64,000 bases of DNA from Ilyonectria destructans (Eukaryota > Ascomycota > Sordariomycetes > Hypocreales > Nectriaceae), in contig JAHEWK010000002.1 in the NCBI GenBank assembly GCA_020740775.1, positions 5,890,001 through 5,954,000 of the forward strand, in the 5' to 3' direction. The notes under the pieces are model-generated. The model saw only the letters and a list, made by a program, of their open reading frames with translations. It ran no database searches and was not told where the DNA came from. The translations under genes and the position numbers were made by a program. Shown piece after piece: positions 33,455 through 43,935 of this stretch; the stretch's first letter is position 1, and the number at the start of each line of letters is the position of its first letter.

Positions 33455-36400
33455 TCAGATTCTAACAGTCTCTATCAGGCTGTCTGATACTCTCTCTATT
33501 GCCAAGCAGTTTAGGAACTTAGCTATAATACTAAAGAGAGACTGGCTATTACTAATACGGGGCAAGATATCCATAATCACCTTCTTATAGCTATCAGTCT
33601 GGACCTCCGACTTACTACAATACTTTACAATATAGTTAACGACGGCGTAAATCAACGTACAGGGCGAGATATTGTGGTTTGCAAGCCACCCGAGAGCAAG
33701 GGTTCGATTGAAGTTGACTAAAGTCTGATCGTTGCGGATGCCATTAAAGATGAGGAACTGCAGGTTGAACAGCTGAGTCACTATTAGATTATCGTGCAAT
33801 AATCTTGGGAAGTAGAAACAGCAGGTACGTAAGTTCGGATTGTTACATCGGCAGCAAAAGCAGTACGCCTCTGTGCACTGGTGCCTCTGGACTCTATTTA
33901 CAATAGCTGATAGAAAGCGGAAGGTCAGTCTCATATGGGTCGAGTTAAGCAGATTATCTTGGCCATAGACAGTCTGACCGGGCTTAGGGTTGTTGGCAGA
34001 AGCGTATTGTGCCCAGAAGTTGGCGAAGTCTTCTCTTCTTCAGTCTATAGTGAGTTCAGCCGGCAGCAAGCCATCCACATAGAACAGCCCGTAAGTATAA
34101 GTGCTCCCTCTCGCCTGCCATTCATACCGATACCGATAGTCAGTAATATTAAACTTAGGGCATACAACCTGGTCGAGAAAGCTGGTATATCTTGCGTAAA
34201 AGTAATATGCCGCAATATGCGGATTATCATGCAAGTTATTCCTCGCAATCGATATTTTAGTCTGGTAGTCTGCCTCTTTCCAATATTCATACCCCAGCAT
34301 ATACATCTGTAGGCTATTCCAACGCTAATCAGCTGCTGAGAAGGTAAAGAAGACAGAAGGGCATCCTTAGCCGTAGATATAAGCTTCAAGTTGATGCCTC
34401 TTTTATCCCCAGTACGGGCGCGTTCCTCGCAGGTTCCCAGCGAAGCGTACAACCGAGTTGAGTAGAGCCTTAGACTGGTCGGTATCCTGGTCGAAGGCAG
34501 CTTGAAGATCAGCAGCATTAATGGGGAACCGATTCCCTGCGCGGCGAACGAAGAAGGCAGTGCGAGAGTTGACCTGACTTCTCACCAAGGTATTAAAAGC
34601 CACGTACCGGAAGTGCAGATGGCGGGCAAATCGCCCGTTATGCTACTTCAGCGTGAACTCAATGTAATCTGAGTACGCGATGCTCTTGCTGCGTGGAGCA
34701 ACGAAGTCTCCCTGGCCATTGGGATATAGCGTTGGAAACGCGAGGGAGAAAAGAGCTTGCGATCGGTTGAACTCAGAGAGAGGCGTGGATCTGATCTCCG
34801 GCATCTGAATGTATGCCCGTAAGGGAACTTGTTGGTCGGAAGCAGTTGTGTCACATTCCAGCTGGGAGCGAAGACGATCCATCTCAGTACGCTTGGCTAC
34901 TAAGTTAGGTACGGCGGCAGCATCGTAGTCATCTGGGTCAGGCTGGTCCTGCTCCCTCAGAGCCTCCCCGATATCCACGTCGTCGATATCTTGAGTTGGT
35001 AGCTGCCCGCTGACATCAGCGTCATGAGGGAGCTGACTGAGGCGCTCAGAGCTGAAGTCAATATCTCTGTAACCGGGATGATGCTGCTTCAGGTGGTCCA
35101 GCCAGGTGCAGATATATCCCTGCCGCACGCGAAATTGGCCACTGAATTGGCGAAGCATATGCGGCTGAGCGCTGATATTCCTTGGCCGAAGGAGAATAAG
35201 GTCGAGCTCCCGAGGCAGGAGCGGCAGTTGCGAGTAAACGTTGCCAATATCTCTCAGGAAGCGGATGACGTACCCGCGGTATCGATACTGCTGGCCCCGG
35301 TACTGGAAGACTTGAACTTGTACGTGGACCCGAGAGATTAGCATCTCTTCCACCTGTGTGAGTTCAGGAAGATACGGCGGGACATCACCAAAGTCGAGGT
35401 TATTCTCAGCGGAGAAGAAGAAAGGCGTATTCTCCGGGCGACGGTTGTCTCGATCACGGCAGCTTTTGCATACGCCGCGGCTGAGTTTCATCTCAAACCA
35501 ACAACGCTTACATCTCGAACAGAACTCCATCCGTGAGGAGGAGAGATAATCCTGCCATCCGGCGATGAGCTGTTGGTTCCTCTCACTGATGGCGAGAACA
35601 TTAAGGTCTCCGGTGAAAGGAGGATCTTGAGGGACGGTGGCCTCAAACGAACTAGGCAGCTGGAGCAGTGGACTGCTGATAAATAGCGAGCTTGGAGCTG
35701 ATGAGAGAGTCGATGAGAGAGCCCATAAGAGCCCGAGGGCTATAGTAGTCGAAGCACGTGGAGTCGGCCGTGGTTGTATTTGTAAAAGAGAGCTAGCAAC
35801 ATTGATGACAGACTGGGCAGGTGGCGATGAGGGCATCGAAGGAAGAGAAGGAAGAGGCCGGCAGCTTGGGCACTGGGCATACTCCTCGCCTGAGAGAAGG
35901 AACTGCTCACAAGGCAGGTCACGCCTACAGGTGAGACATTGCTGGAGCTCATCTCCGTCGGAGTCAGGAGCGGTGGATACACAATATGCGCACAATCCGG
36001 TGTGTTGATCACGCAAATTGAGCGGCCGGGCAATACTACATTCTCCGCAGATAAAAGGCTCGTCTCCTTCGTCATTAGGCCGGAGTCGTAGTTGAGAGGT
36101 TATAGGCGTTGGCGTGTATGACTCGCCTGCCCGCTTCTTCGGTCGATGATCTCTTCGAATTCGAGCCTATTCTGCGTGAGCTGCAGCTGTGCCGGGACTT
36201 TCTTATGAGTTGATTCCACGGCGGAAGTACTACCGAGGTTGATTCTCATGCCTAGAGGGAGTGATAGGCGGATGAGGGGCCTCTCTTCGCTGCTCAGGAG
36301 ACCGCATTTCATCGTTATTGCGCTTCGGCGGACGAGCAGCGAGATCGCCTTGCTTATCACGGCAGGCACGGCAGTCCTTCGTTCGTTTGTGAGGTTTGGT

Positions 36401-36502
36401 CTTATGGATGAACTCAGACTCCGGCAAAGGTGTGATGCAGGTGTGGCATCTATCGAAAATAGGAGGAGCAAGAGGGCCGGCGGCAGGCTGATGAGAATCC
36501 AT
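33455..36502 (-). mobile_element. Truncated, decayed Helitron (Rep/Helitron_like_N region)
   Basis: The minus strand encodes successive pieces of a fungal Helitron RepHel-type protein. An ATG at 36502 starts a Cys-containing N-terminus (CHTCITPLPESEF, CRACRDK). A second frame (36016-34643) carries further zinc-like pairs (CAYC, CLTC, CSRCKRCW, CKSCRDRDN), a region like DUF6570 (RVHVQVQVFQYRGQQYRYRG, DIGNVYSQLPLLP) and FPTLYPNGQGDF. Pieces of the Helitron_like_N domain follow in other frames: VAFNTLVRSQVNSRTAFFV (34403-34603), SLILLTIGIGMNGRREGA (34045-34518), and TLALGWLANHNISPCT with VNYIVKYCSKSEVQTDSYKK (33455-33934). At least three frame changes or stops break the reading. The C-terminal PIF1-like helicase is absent. 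Exact TC...CTRR ends could not be fixed. Confidence 0.8.
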
Positions 36503-37386
36503 CTTGGTATCTTGATCTTATCAGAAATATGCTCAGTCTGTTGAGAAGCCACATCGTTTGGCCTTATAGCCACAAAGAGGGAAGCTGTGCACCGTAATGT
36601 TGAACTCGCTGCGTTGCATGCATGCGAATAGCTTGATGGGCATGCGGTTCTGAAATCAGAAGGCGGTCAGATTCTGCCGGCTCTAGCTTTATACGGAAGG
36701 CGGTAAGAGGAGTCGCAGAATTCTGTGACTGTTGTGGCTAGTGATTGTGGTGGCGCCGTGCTTATGTAAAGGTCCGGCAAGCTGTCTTAACCTTAGGCAA
36801 GCTCCGCAGGGTTTTCTTAATCTCTGTCTCTTAAACCCGCTGCGCTTAATAATACAAGGCAAGATATTATTGCTGTTATTCTAATTATATGCTGATAATA
36901 AAGTTTTCTTCAAGTAGGTGCAGGTAAATTTATATCTTTGGTTGCAATTTTACCTGGTTCTCAATAGTAGTATGCGCTGTTAGTTCTAGTTCTACCTTAT
37001 AAAGCTGCTATAGCTAGCAATTGAAACACCCACTCCCACATCAGCTAGCCAGCCCTAGATTTGCTGAGCTCTAACTGTGCTATGGGAAAATGTAAACGTT
37101 ATTTCATTCTCTTTAATTTTCTTTTCTCCAGCATGGGAATTATGTGATTTGTAGTTTCAGTTTGAAGGGTGCCCACAGACAGCTGCTGTCTCAGCAGTTG
37201 TGGCCTCAGGCAGCCGGGGCCCTGATGGCCGGAATAGCCTCGCTTAGCTAGTCTAGTCAACTTAACTCAACACACATCGTTGACTTCACAACAAATTCAA
37301 TTAACCACGTAAGCCAGAAGGCAACATCGGTCCCCAGCCTCCAGACCAAGCCTCACATCAACAACATCCACACGTCAAGCCTCATT
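36503..37386. other. Helitron 5' flank and F-box gene promoter
   Basis: About 880 bases with an AT-rich patch near 36840-36960. The right part presumably contains the promoter of the F-box gene. No coding sequence recognised. Confidence 0.4.
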
Positions 37387-38597
37387 ATGTGTAGCTTGCC
37401 ACCTTTTAGAGGCCGTCGATTGAAGTGGGTTCAGTCTCATCTTGGAAAAGATAAAAACGGACGGCTTTGTCTCATTAGGCCTGAGCCGTACGCTCCGCGT
37501 ATCGTCCCGCCTGATGAGCCCTACATCCTTTCTCTCCCCGATGAGATCTTGGCCTTCATTGTCGAAAATATCTCGCTCCAGTTGAAATACGATAGGACCG
37601 GCCATAGCAGAAAAGCAAGGTCCACATATGGTGACTTGGCCGCCGTGGCTCTCGTCTGCCATCGATTCAATCGCATCGCCGTCCCGTTCCTCTACACCTA
37701 CATCCAGCACCTCTCAGACGACGGGGAGTGGACACCGGGAAGATTGCACCACGATGCTGCTCGCCAGCGTCTCCACGAGACTCTGCGAGCCAGAAAAGAC
37801 CTTCGGTTACATTGCCGTCGTCTAAATGTCGAGTTCGGTTTTGGCTGCCGTTTGCCTGCCTCTGATTTTGGATCCGTCGCTGCAGATTACGCCTCGTGGC
37901 TGGTGAATACTAAGGTTCTTCGGACATATGGCTTTTTCAATTTTGATTCTGTGGCGGATATGGCTATTAACATGCTTTCAACGGCTTCGCACAATATGAG
38001 GCAGCTTGAAGCTATATCCATCTTCCGACAAACGCATGGCAAGCTGCATTTATACGACTTGTACGAGTGTCTACGAGACGCGCCATCGAGCCTTGTGACC
38101 TTGCATATCCACGGTTGCCCTTCAGCGGAGACTCCAGATTATCCTTTCAATGAGCGGCTTCTGGTACGCACGACTCATGATAGGCCTCCTATTTTTGCAG
38201 TTAACACGTTATTCAGGCAGCCAACATCTCCAATCAAAGTCCCGTGAGAAATTTGCACCTATCCAACGCGGTTGACCACCCACGAATTGTAGCAGCTTTT
38301 ATTGCTTGGGTAGGGAAACTGGAGCATTTCTCTCTTGATTTGGCGTCTAACGAACTGCGTTCCCCCCACTGGAATCTCAGCGTGGTTGCAGATATTTTGG
38401 CTCCTCATCGCGAGTATCTCCGGACACTCACGATCGGCAAACTGTGTCAACCTGGGCTGGGAAATTTTGACGCATCAAGTTTCCCAAAGCTGGAGAAGTT
38501 GGCCCTACACCCCAAGGATCTTGATGGAGTTGATCCCAAGGCTTGTTCGCGGCTTCAGACGCCGATGTTGAAGGAGGTTGCCTTTACGGAATATTGA
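37387..38597 (+). CDS. F-box domain protein
   Basis: Putative substrate adaptor of an SCF ubiquitin ligase. Exon 1 (37387-38163) and exon 2 (38217-38597), separated by an intron with GTACGC donor, TTAAC-like branch site and TTCAG acceptor, give 385 residues. The F-box lies at about residues 48-100 (SLPDEILAFIVENISLQL, LAAVALVCHRFNRIAVPFLY). The rest is a leucine-rich region (GKLEHFSLDLASNELRS, LKEVAFTEY) as in fungal F-box/LRR-like proteins. The frame stops at TGA 38595-38597, but the next frame continues coherently (IERIELDHSFVPSRHC, VVWASLERRELE) to about 38750. The C-terminus may therefore be cut by a 1-base indel or an unrecognised splice. Targets are unknown. Confidence 0.75.
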
Positions 38598-39111
38598 GAG
38601 GATTGAACTGGACCACTCATTTGTTCCTTCTCGACATTGTAGCTTTGTCGGATATGCCTTGTATCGTGTGGTTTGGGCTTCCTTGGAGAGAAGGGAACTT
38701 GAAAATACCAGCTCTATTCATTTGCAGCCACTGTCAGCTGCTGAAACCTGAGGTTGCATCCGAGGTACTTCTGGGGCTCAAGGCAAAATCCCGATGCTCG
38801 AAATCGGGTAGAGGTTCCATGAGAGAAAAGTAGTCGACGAAGCCGAAAGCTTAGGTCAGGAGTTATTACGTCTAATGCGTCATCATTAAGCTTAGACCTA
38901 AGCAACCCCCGCGCCGAGGATATCTACCCTATGACATGTGCAGAGCTTCCGTCTCAAGTCTCACGGGCTAAGTAAGCAATCACTATTATGGCATTCTTAT
39001 TATAACATTCATGCCATCTTTATCATTATGCTTCCCAGCCTCCTTCTACCTCATGTTGTCAAAGCTTGATTGGAGCTTTCGCTATGGAACGAGGGATTGA
39101 CAATCGGAACT
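38598..39111. other. Intergenic; possible frameshifted tail of the F-box gene
   Basis: The first ~150 bases continue the F-box protein in another frame. The remainder holds nothing recognisable. Confidence 0.4.
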
Positions 39112-40050
39112 CAAGGTTGGCCTCTACGCCTCGCCGCATCTGAGAGAGGCGAGGGAGCGGGTTCGGCATTGACAAGGACTCTATATCGCGTGAATTATTC
39201 GCCAAATATGCCCACGAGGTTTTCAACGGTCTTGTCAAAAGGGGTGACGACGGACCGCGATACCTGCAGACGCTCTTTGTCCTTGCTATTCATACCTTTT
39301 TAAGTGAGGGAGTAGATGCAGTTATTTGCGAAACGCATTTTGGAGGACAATTCGACTCTAACAACGTTATTCCCGCGTCTATAGTGACGGCAGTTACATC
39401 CATCGACATGGATTACATTGACAAGCTCGGCCTTAGTATCGAGAATGTAGCCTGGCGCAAATCGGGCATTTTTAAGCCCAGGGCACCTGCGTTCTCCGCA
39501 CCGCAAGACCCGGCGGTGGCAAACGTGCTCCGACAGCGAGCAAAGGACGCCAAAGTCGACCTCGCGTTCGTCGGTGTCGACACGGCGCTTCGAGGGCTAG
39601 ACGTTGAAGTCTTGAAGTTGAACTGCTCGCTCGCGCGGCGCGTATGCGAGGCGTTCCTATCCAAGACGAGCTCGAGGGTCCTGGAGCAGGGAGACGACGA
39701 CAAGGGCATCGAGGAATACAGGTGTGACGGGCGATTCCAAGTCATCCACCAGCGTCCCGTTACATGGTGCTTAGACGGCGCACACAACGAACTCAGCATC
39801 CCCGTGACCGCCGAGTGGTGTCAAAAACTTGTAGAAAAGAAGTGATACCCCTCTATCGACGTGATGATGGTGTACATGACAGCTGACTTGTTGTAAATAG
39901 GGGGGGAAAACTCTACGCACTCATCTTTGCCCACATCTCAGATCACCGAGATGGAGCCCGTTGGTCCAGCATCTTGCCCGATTTCTTGGCGTCGTACCGG
40001 AGTAGGTGGTCTTCACTACATACCATAATGACGGGGATGGTAGGTATAAC
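39112..40050 (+). pseudogene. Folylpolyglutamate synthase fragment
   Basis: Conserved folylpolyglutamate synthase (ATP-dependent addition of glutamate to folates) sequence is readable in order. It comprises VGLYASPHLREARERV, then after a frame change DKDSISRELFAKYAHEVFNG, VICETHFGGQFDSNNVIP, TAVTSIDMDYIDKLG, WRKSGIFKP, FSAPQDPAVANVLRQRAKD, TWCLDGAHNELSI, and after a gap KLYALIFAHISDHRDGA and VVFTTY. The ATP-binding N-terminus (TNGKGS region) and the C-terminal end are missing. A frameshift lies near 39170. The stop at 39843 may be an intron edge (acceptor near 39901) or decay. A cell needs this enzyme, so an intact copy must exist elsewhere; this is a duplicated relic. Confidence 0.8.
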
Positions 40051-40289
40051 CTCAGGGGACAGTTCTGTATTGATACTGACTGACTGGCTCAGGTAGCTCG
40101 ACTGATGGACACTTTGGAGCAATATGTCCGACTATGGGGGGAACTTGTGCCGCAAACTCGACATGTTTAAGCTGTGTTGTCTATGGAGGCTGCATTGGAT
40201 TAAGTAGCGACGTCGGGCTAATTGCTTCCAGACGCCAACATATTTAACAGGCAGCTTGTACTTGGTTGGGGGAACGCTCGGCTATTTGT

Positions 40290-41460
40290 TACTAATAAGT
40301 TAATCTTGTGATGTTATAATAGAATTGTCTGTTATTGTTCTTTAGCTTCTTCTATATAACCTATAAAATTAAGCCAGGCTGTTTTTTATCTGCAGAAGTA
40401 ATAGTAATACTCTATATAATTAAAAATATCTCTAGCTTTCTAGAGACTTTATATTTAAGTCGGATTATAGAGCAGTTTTTATAGTAGGAGGTATAAATTA
40501 GAGTTAGATTTATATAGAGGGAATAGTTACTTTAAAGAAATATATACTAATTTTAAGAGCTATATAATTTTAAAGAGTAAGATTAATCTTACTCTTAGAG
40601 CTAGCAGTTTATATACCTTCTTAAGTAAGTAATATAAGATTAATAATAATAAAAATAGTAATTATAATAATAGATAAATAGAATAGATATTAAAGAAAAG
40701 TAATAAAAAGTATATAATTTATATTTACCTTTAGAAGTAGCAGTCTATATATCTCTTTATATAAATAAAATAAGATAGATAATATAAATAATAATAATAA
40801 GTAAATAAATATTATAAATAAATAAATATAAAAAAGTATATAATTATATAGATAAATACAGCTTAAAGTTAGAGATATTTTTCTTAAAAAGTATTTATAT
40901 TATTAGATAGATAGAATTTCTAATTTATTTAAGAATTTTAAAAGTTCTTTTTATTAGTATATTTATTTTATAGAATTAATTATATATTATAATTACTAGA
41001 TATCTAAATAGAATTAACTTAAATTTTAGCTAATTAAAAATTATAATTAGTTAAATTTACTTTTCTCTATATAATTAAAAATTATAATTAGCTAAAATTA
41101 TTACTCTTAATATAATTAAAAATTATAATTAGTTAAATTTACTACTTTTTATATAATTAAAAACTATAATTAGCTAAATTTACTATCTTTAAATTAAAAT
41201 AAGTAATATTACTAAAAGTTAAATATAAATAGAAAAAAAGAAAAAAAAAGATATAATTAGTAGTAAAGTAAAAATAAGCTGTAATTTAAAAATAAATTAA
41301 GATAAGTAATATTACTAATAATTAAATAGAAAAAAAAAGAAAAAAAATTACTAGTAAAATAAAAGTAAGTTACAGCTTAAAAATAAATTAAAATAAATAA
41401 TACTACTAAAAAATAAATAGAAAAAAAGTATTATATAGTAAAAATAAAAAGAAATTCCCA
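40290..41460. repeat. 1.2-kb AT-rich, RIP-like block
   Basis: Nearly pure A/T without coding frames, following the synthase relic. It contains the ~41-bp tandem array described separately. A transposon or duplicated DNA destroyed by C-to-T mutation is the usual origin of such blocks. Confidence 0.65.
41031..41180. repeat. Four tandem units of about 41 bp inside the AT-rich block
   Basis: The core AATTAAAAATTATAATTAG followed by (C/T)TAAA starts at about 41032, 41073, 41113 and 41154. The core is itself partly palindromic (TTATAATTA). Spacers between cores differ. Confidence 0.7.
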
Positions 41461-42341
41461 TTATACCGCCGAGGCTATACGCTAACATCATTCCGGATGC
41501 TAACTAACTTCAAATAGCCTAGCAAACCGTAACCGTCCTTCAGGTTCTTCAACTCGACTCAGCTCGAGCGTGTGCGGCTGGAGGTACTTTACAGGCCAAA
41601 CTAGCGATAGATCGTCATCCTTGTCGACGGAAGCCCGGGGACGCCAAGACGACCTCTACTAAGGTCGCGATGCCCAGGTTGGCGGATAGATGGATCCCCA
41701 GATGCTGGGAACAGTGTACTATATCTAATGACCTTTGGGGGATCACACTCGAGCTGCAGATATAGCTAAGTGCAAGAGACCTTTGCAAAACATACAACAC
41801 ACCTTTACGAAACTTTCTTTCTTTTTCCTTTTTTTACTCTTAGCCGTTGCCTGCCAATGTGATGTTGCGCTGCGACGATCACCGCTCAGTAACGTATTCG
41901 CACCTATCGTCTCTGCTAATATAGACCCGGGTCTATCCCTCAGGAACCCTCTACCCCCCGTACAGGTTAGGCTATGGATACGACCGTCATACGATACGCA
42001 CACCAGCCAGATTCTGTGGAATTCGGCACACTACATCGAGCCCGGGGAGAAGCTCCGGTCACATGACCGGTAGCATTAGTGTACCTCCCCGCTGAAAGGT
42101 CAATCAATCCGCATACCAGAGATTAATGCAATGGCTATAGGCCAAGCACCGGGGAAGGCAAACAAGGATCCACAACTAGCCTAAGGAACCTAGTTGTGCT
42201 ATGTGCAATCTCTTCGATTCGGGCCTCCTATTAAGGCTCGCTAATAGGCAGCATTCGGGACTTCTGGGAAGGAAATCATTTCGAAGGAAATCAATTCACC
42301 AGAAGAAGCATTTTCTTTTCGCCTTTGTTTGAATTGCCTCA
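41461..42341. other. Intergenic upstream of the PLP enzyme
   Basis: Normal-composition DNA after the AT-rich block. A frame at 41735-42073 contains a hydrophobic stretch but is embedded in a pyrimidine tract and was not accepted as a gene. The promoter of the 42342 gene is presumably here. Confidence 0.4.
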
Positions 42342-43643
42342 ATGAATAAACAAAATGAGCCTATGGACGACGCAGACCAGCTTTTTCGAATAAGCCTAGA
42401 GAAGGCTTTACCCAGCCTTTCAACTTCCACACAAGCCGTCCACGCGGATGATGTCCTCAACAATGTCGACGATGTGGCACCGCCAATTCACGTTGCCGCA
42501 ACATTTCGTTATCCACGAGCTGCGGACCGCATGCGGGAACACCACGAGAGGCCTTCGTATCCAGTCCTATGTGTTGGGGAGCATTGTTACTCGAGGCAAT
42601 CTACGCCGGGATTGTCGCGCCTTGAAGCAGTGTTGTCGTCGATCCTGGGACAACCGTGCATCGCCTATTCCTCCGGCCTAGCTGCATTTCATGCTTTGTT
42701 GATCATGTTGAAGCCGAAAAAGGTCTCTATTGGTGCCGGTTACCATGGCTGCCACGGCACCCTCAAGCTCTATGCCCGAGCGTCCGGCACCGAGGTGCTC
42801 CCACTCGACTGTGCCGTCGACCAACTCGGTCCAGGCGACCTAGTTCATCTCGAGACACCTGTAAATCCGACAGGACGAGCATTCAATATCCAATATTATG
42901 CAGACCGAGCCCATTCTCGCGGCGCGTACCTCAGTGTAGACTCTACATTCGCACCTCCTCCACTGCAAGACGCCTTCCTCCACGGCGCGGATATCTTGAT
43001 GCACTCTGGGACCAAATATATCGGTGGTCATTCCGATTTTCTATGTGGCATTTTGGCGGTCAAGAGCCGCGGCGGCGGCGGCGGCGACGACTGGTTACAG
43101 CAACTCCATCGAGACAGGCTGTATCTTGGGTCGGTGATGGCGGGTTTCGACAGCTGGCTTGCGACTAGGAGCATCCGCACCCTCGAAATGAGAGTTCTAA
43201 AGCAAAGTCAGTCAGCGGAAACCATCATTCGCGCATTACATGCTGGATTAATGGGGGCCCAACCTTCAGCGTCAAAAATTCTCAGTGACAAAGATATTCA
43301 CATCATCCAAAAGGTGGTGAAGGAGATCCACCATGCCAGCCTCCAGGACGAGGCCAATACGGGAGGAAGCTGGCTACGAAAGCAAATGCCTCGAGGCTAC
43401 GGGTCGGTATTTTCCCTAACTCTTCACAAGGTAGACTTTGCCAGGAACCTTCCGTCTAAGTTGCTCCTCTTCCATCACGCAACCAGCCTCGGTGGCGTGG
43501 AGAGTTTGATCGAATGGAGGACAATGACCGACTCGACCGTGGCAAAGGACTTTTTGAGAGTTAGTATCGGTGTAGAAAGTCCGGAAGATCTTTTAGCAGA
43601 TCTTCTCCAGGGCATGAAAGCTGTTGTGGCTGAAACTAGTTAA
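42342..43643 (+). CDS. Cys/Met-metabolism PLP-dependent enzyme (cystathionine synthase/lyase-like)
   Basis: Single-exon gene of 433 residues in the PLP fold-type I family that includes cystathionine gamma-synthase, cystathionine lyases and methionine gamma-lyase. The PLP lysine is in MHSGTKYIGGHSDFLCG. Other family blocks are PPIHVAATFRYP, YSRQSTPGLSRLEAVLSSIL, AYSSGLAAFHALL, LVHLETPVNPTGRAF and YLSVDSTFAPP. It lacks the long N-terminal extension of fungal cystathionine gamma-synthases, which are usually above 500 residues. A lyase or a synthase-like paralogue is therefore more likely; the exact reaction is not decidable. Cytosolic location is expected. It converges with the zinc-cluster gene at 43936-46492 and may belong to the same metabolic group as the oxygenase genes downstream. 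Confidence 0.9.
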   Translation: MNKQNEPMDDADQLFRISLEKALPSLSTSTQAVHADDVLNNVDDVAPPIHVAATFRYPRAADRMREHHERPSYPVLCVGEHCYSRQSTPGLSRLEAVLSSILGQPCIAYSSGLAAFHALLIMLKPKKVSIGAGYHGCHGTLKLYARASGTEVLPLDCAVDQLGPGDLVHLETPVNPTGRAFNIQYYADRAHSRGAYLSVDSTFAPPPLQDAFLHGADILMHSGTKYIGGHSDFLCGILAVKSRGGGGGDDWLQQLHRDRLYLGSVMAGFDSWLATRSIRTLEMRVLKQSQSAETIIRALHAGLMGAQPSASKILSDKDIHIIQKVVKEIHHASLQDEANTGGSWLRKQMPRGYGSVFSLTLHKVDFARNLPSKLLLFHHATSLGGVESLIEWRTMTDSTVAKDFLRVSIGVESPEDLLADLLQGMKAVVAETS

Positions 43644-43935
43644 GACTACTTCACTTTTACCTCAGATCGACCCAGTCTGGTCTCAACCGATTCATCTTCT
43701 GTTGTCGTTCACACTCTCTCTCGTTCTCGAATCCAAGGATTCAATGCTCATACGATTAGTTTCAGTGGATACCCTCTCCGAAGCTTTCAGCTTTTTTTTT
43801 AGTTTTTTAAATTGGAACCTAGGTATCTCTGTACTTTTGATACAACGGCACAATTAAAAAATGTAACAATTGGGAACCAGCCACGAGATTGGGTTGTTTG
43901 CTTTGGTTTCATCCAGTTACCACAAAGTACAGGGA

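Noticed and set aside
41735..42073. 112-codon frame with a hydrophobic stretch upstream of the PLP enzyme
   Set aside because: The hydrophobic part comes from a C/T-rich tract; no signal-peptide layout, no family, and it looks like promoter or leader DNA.
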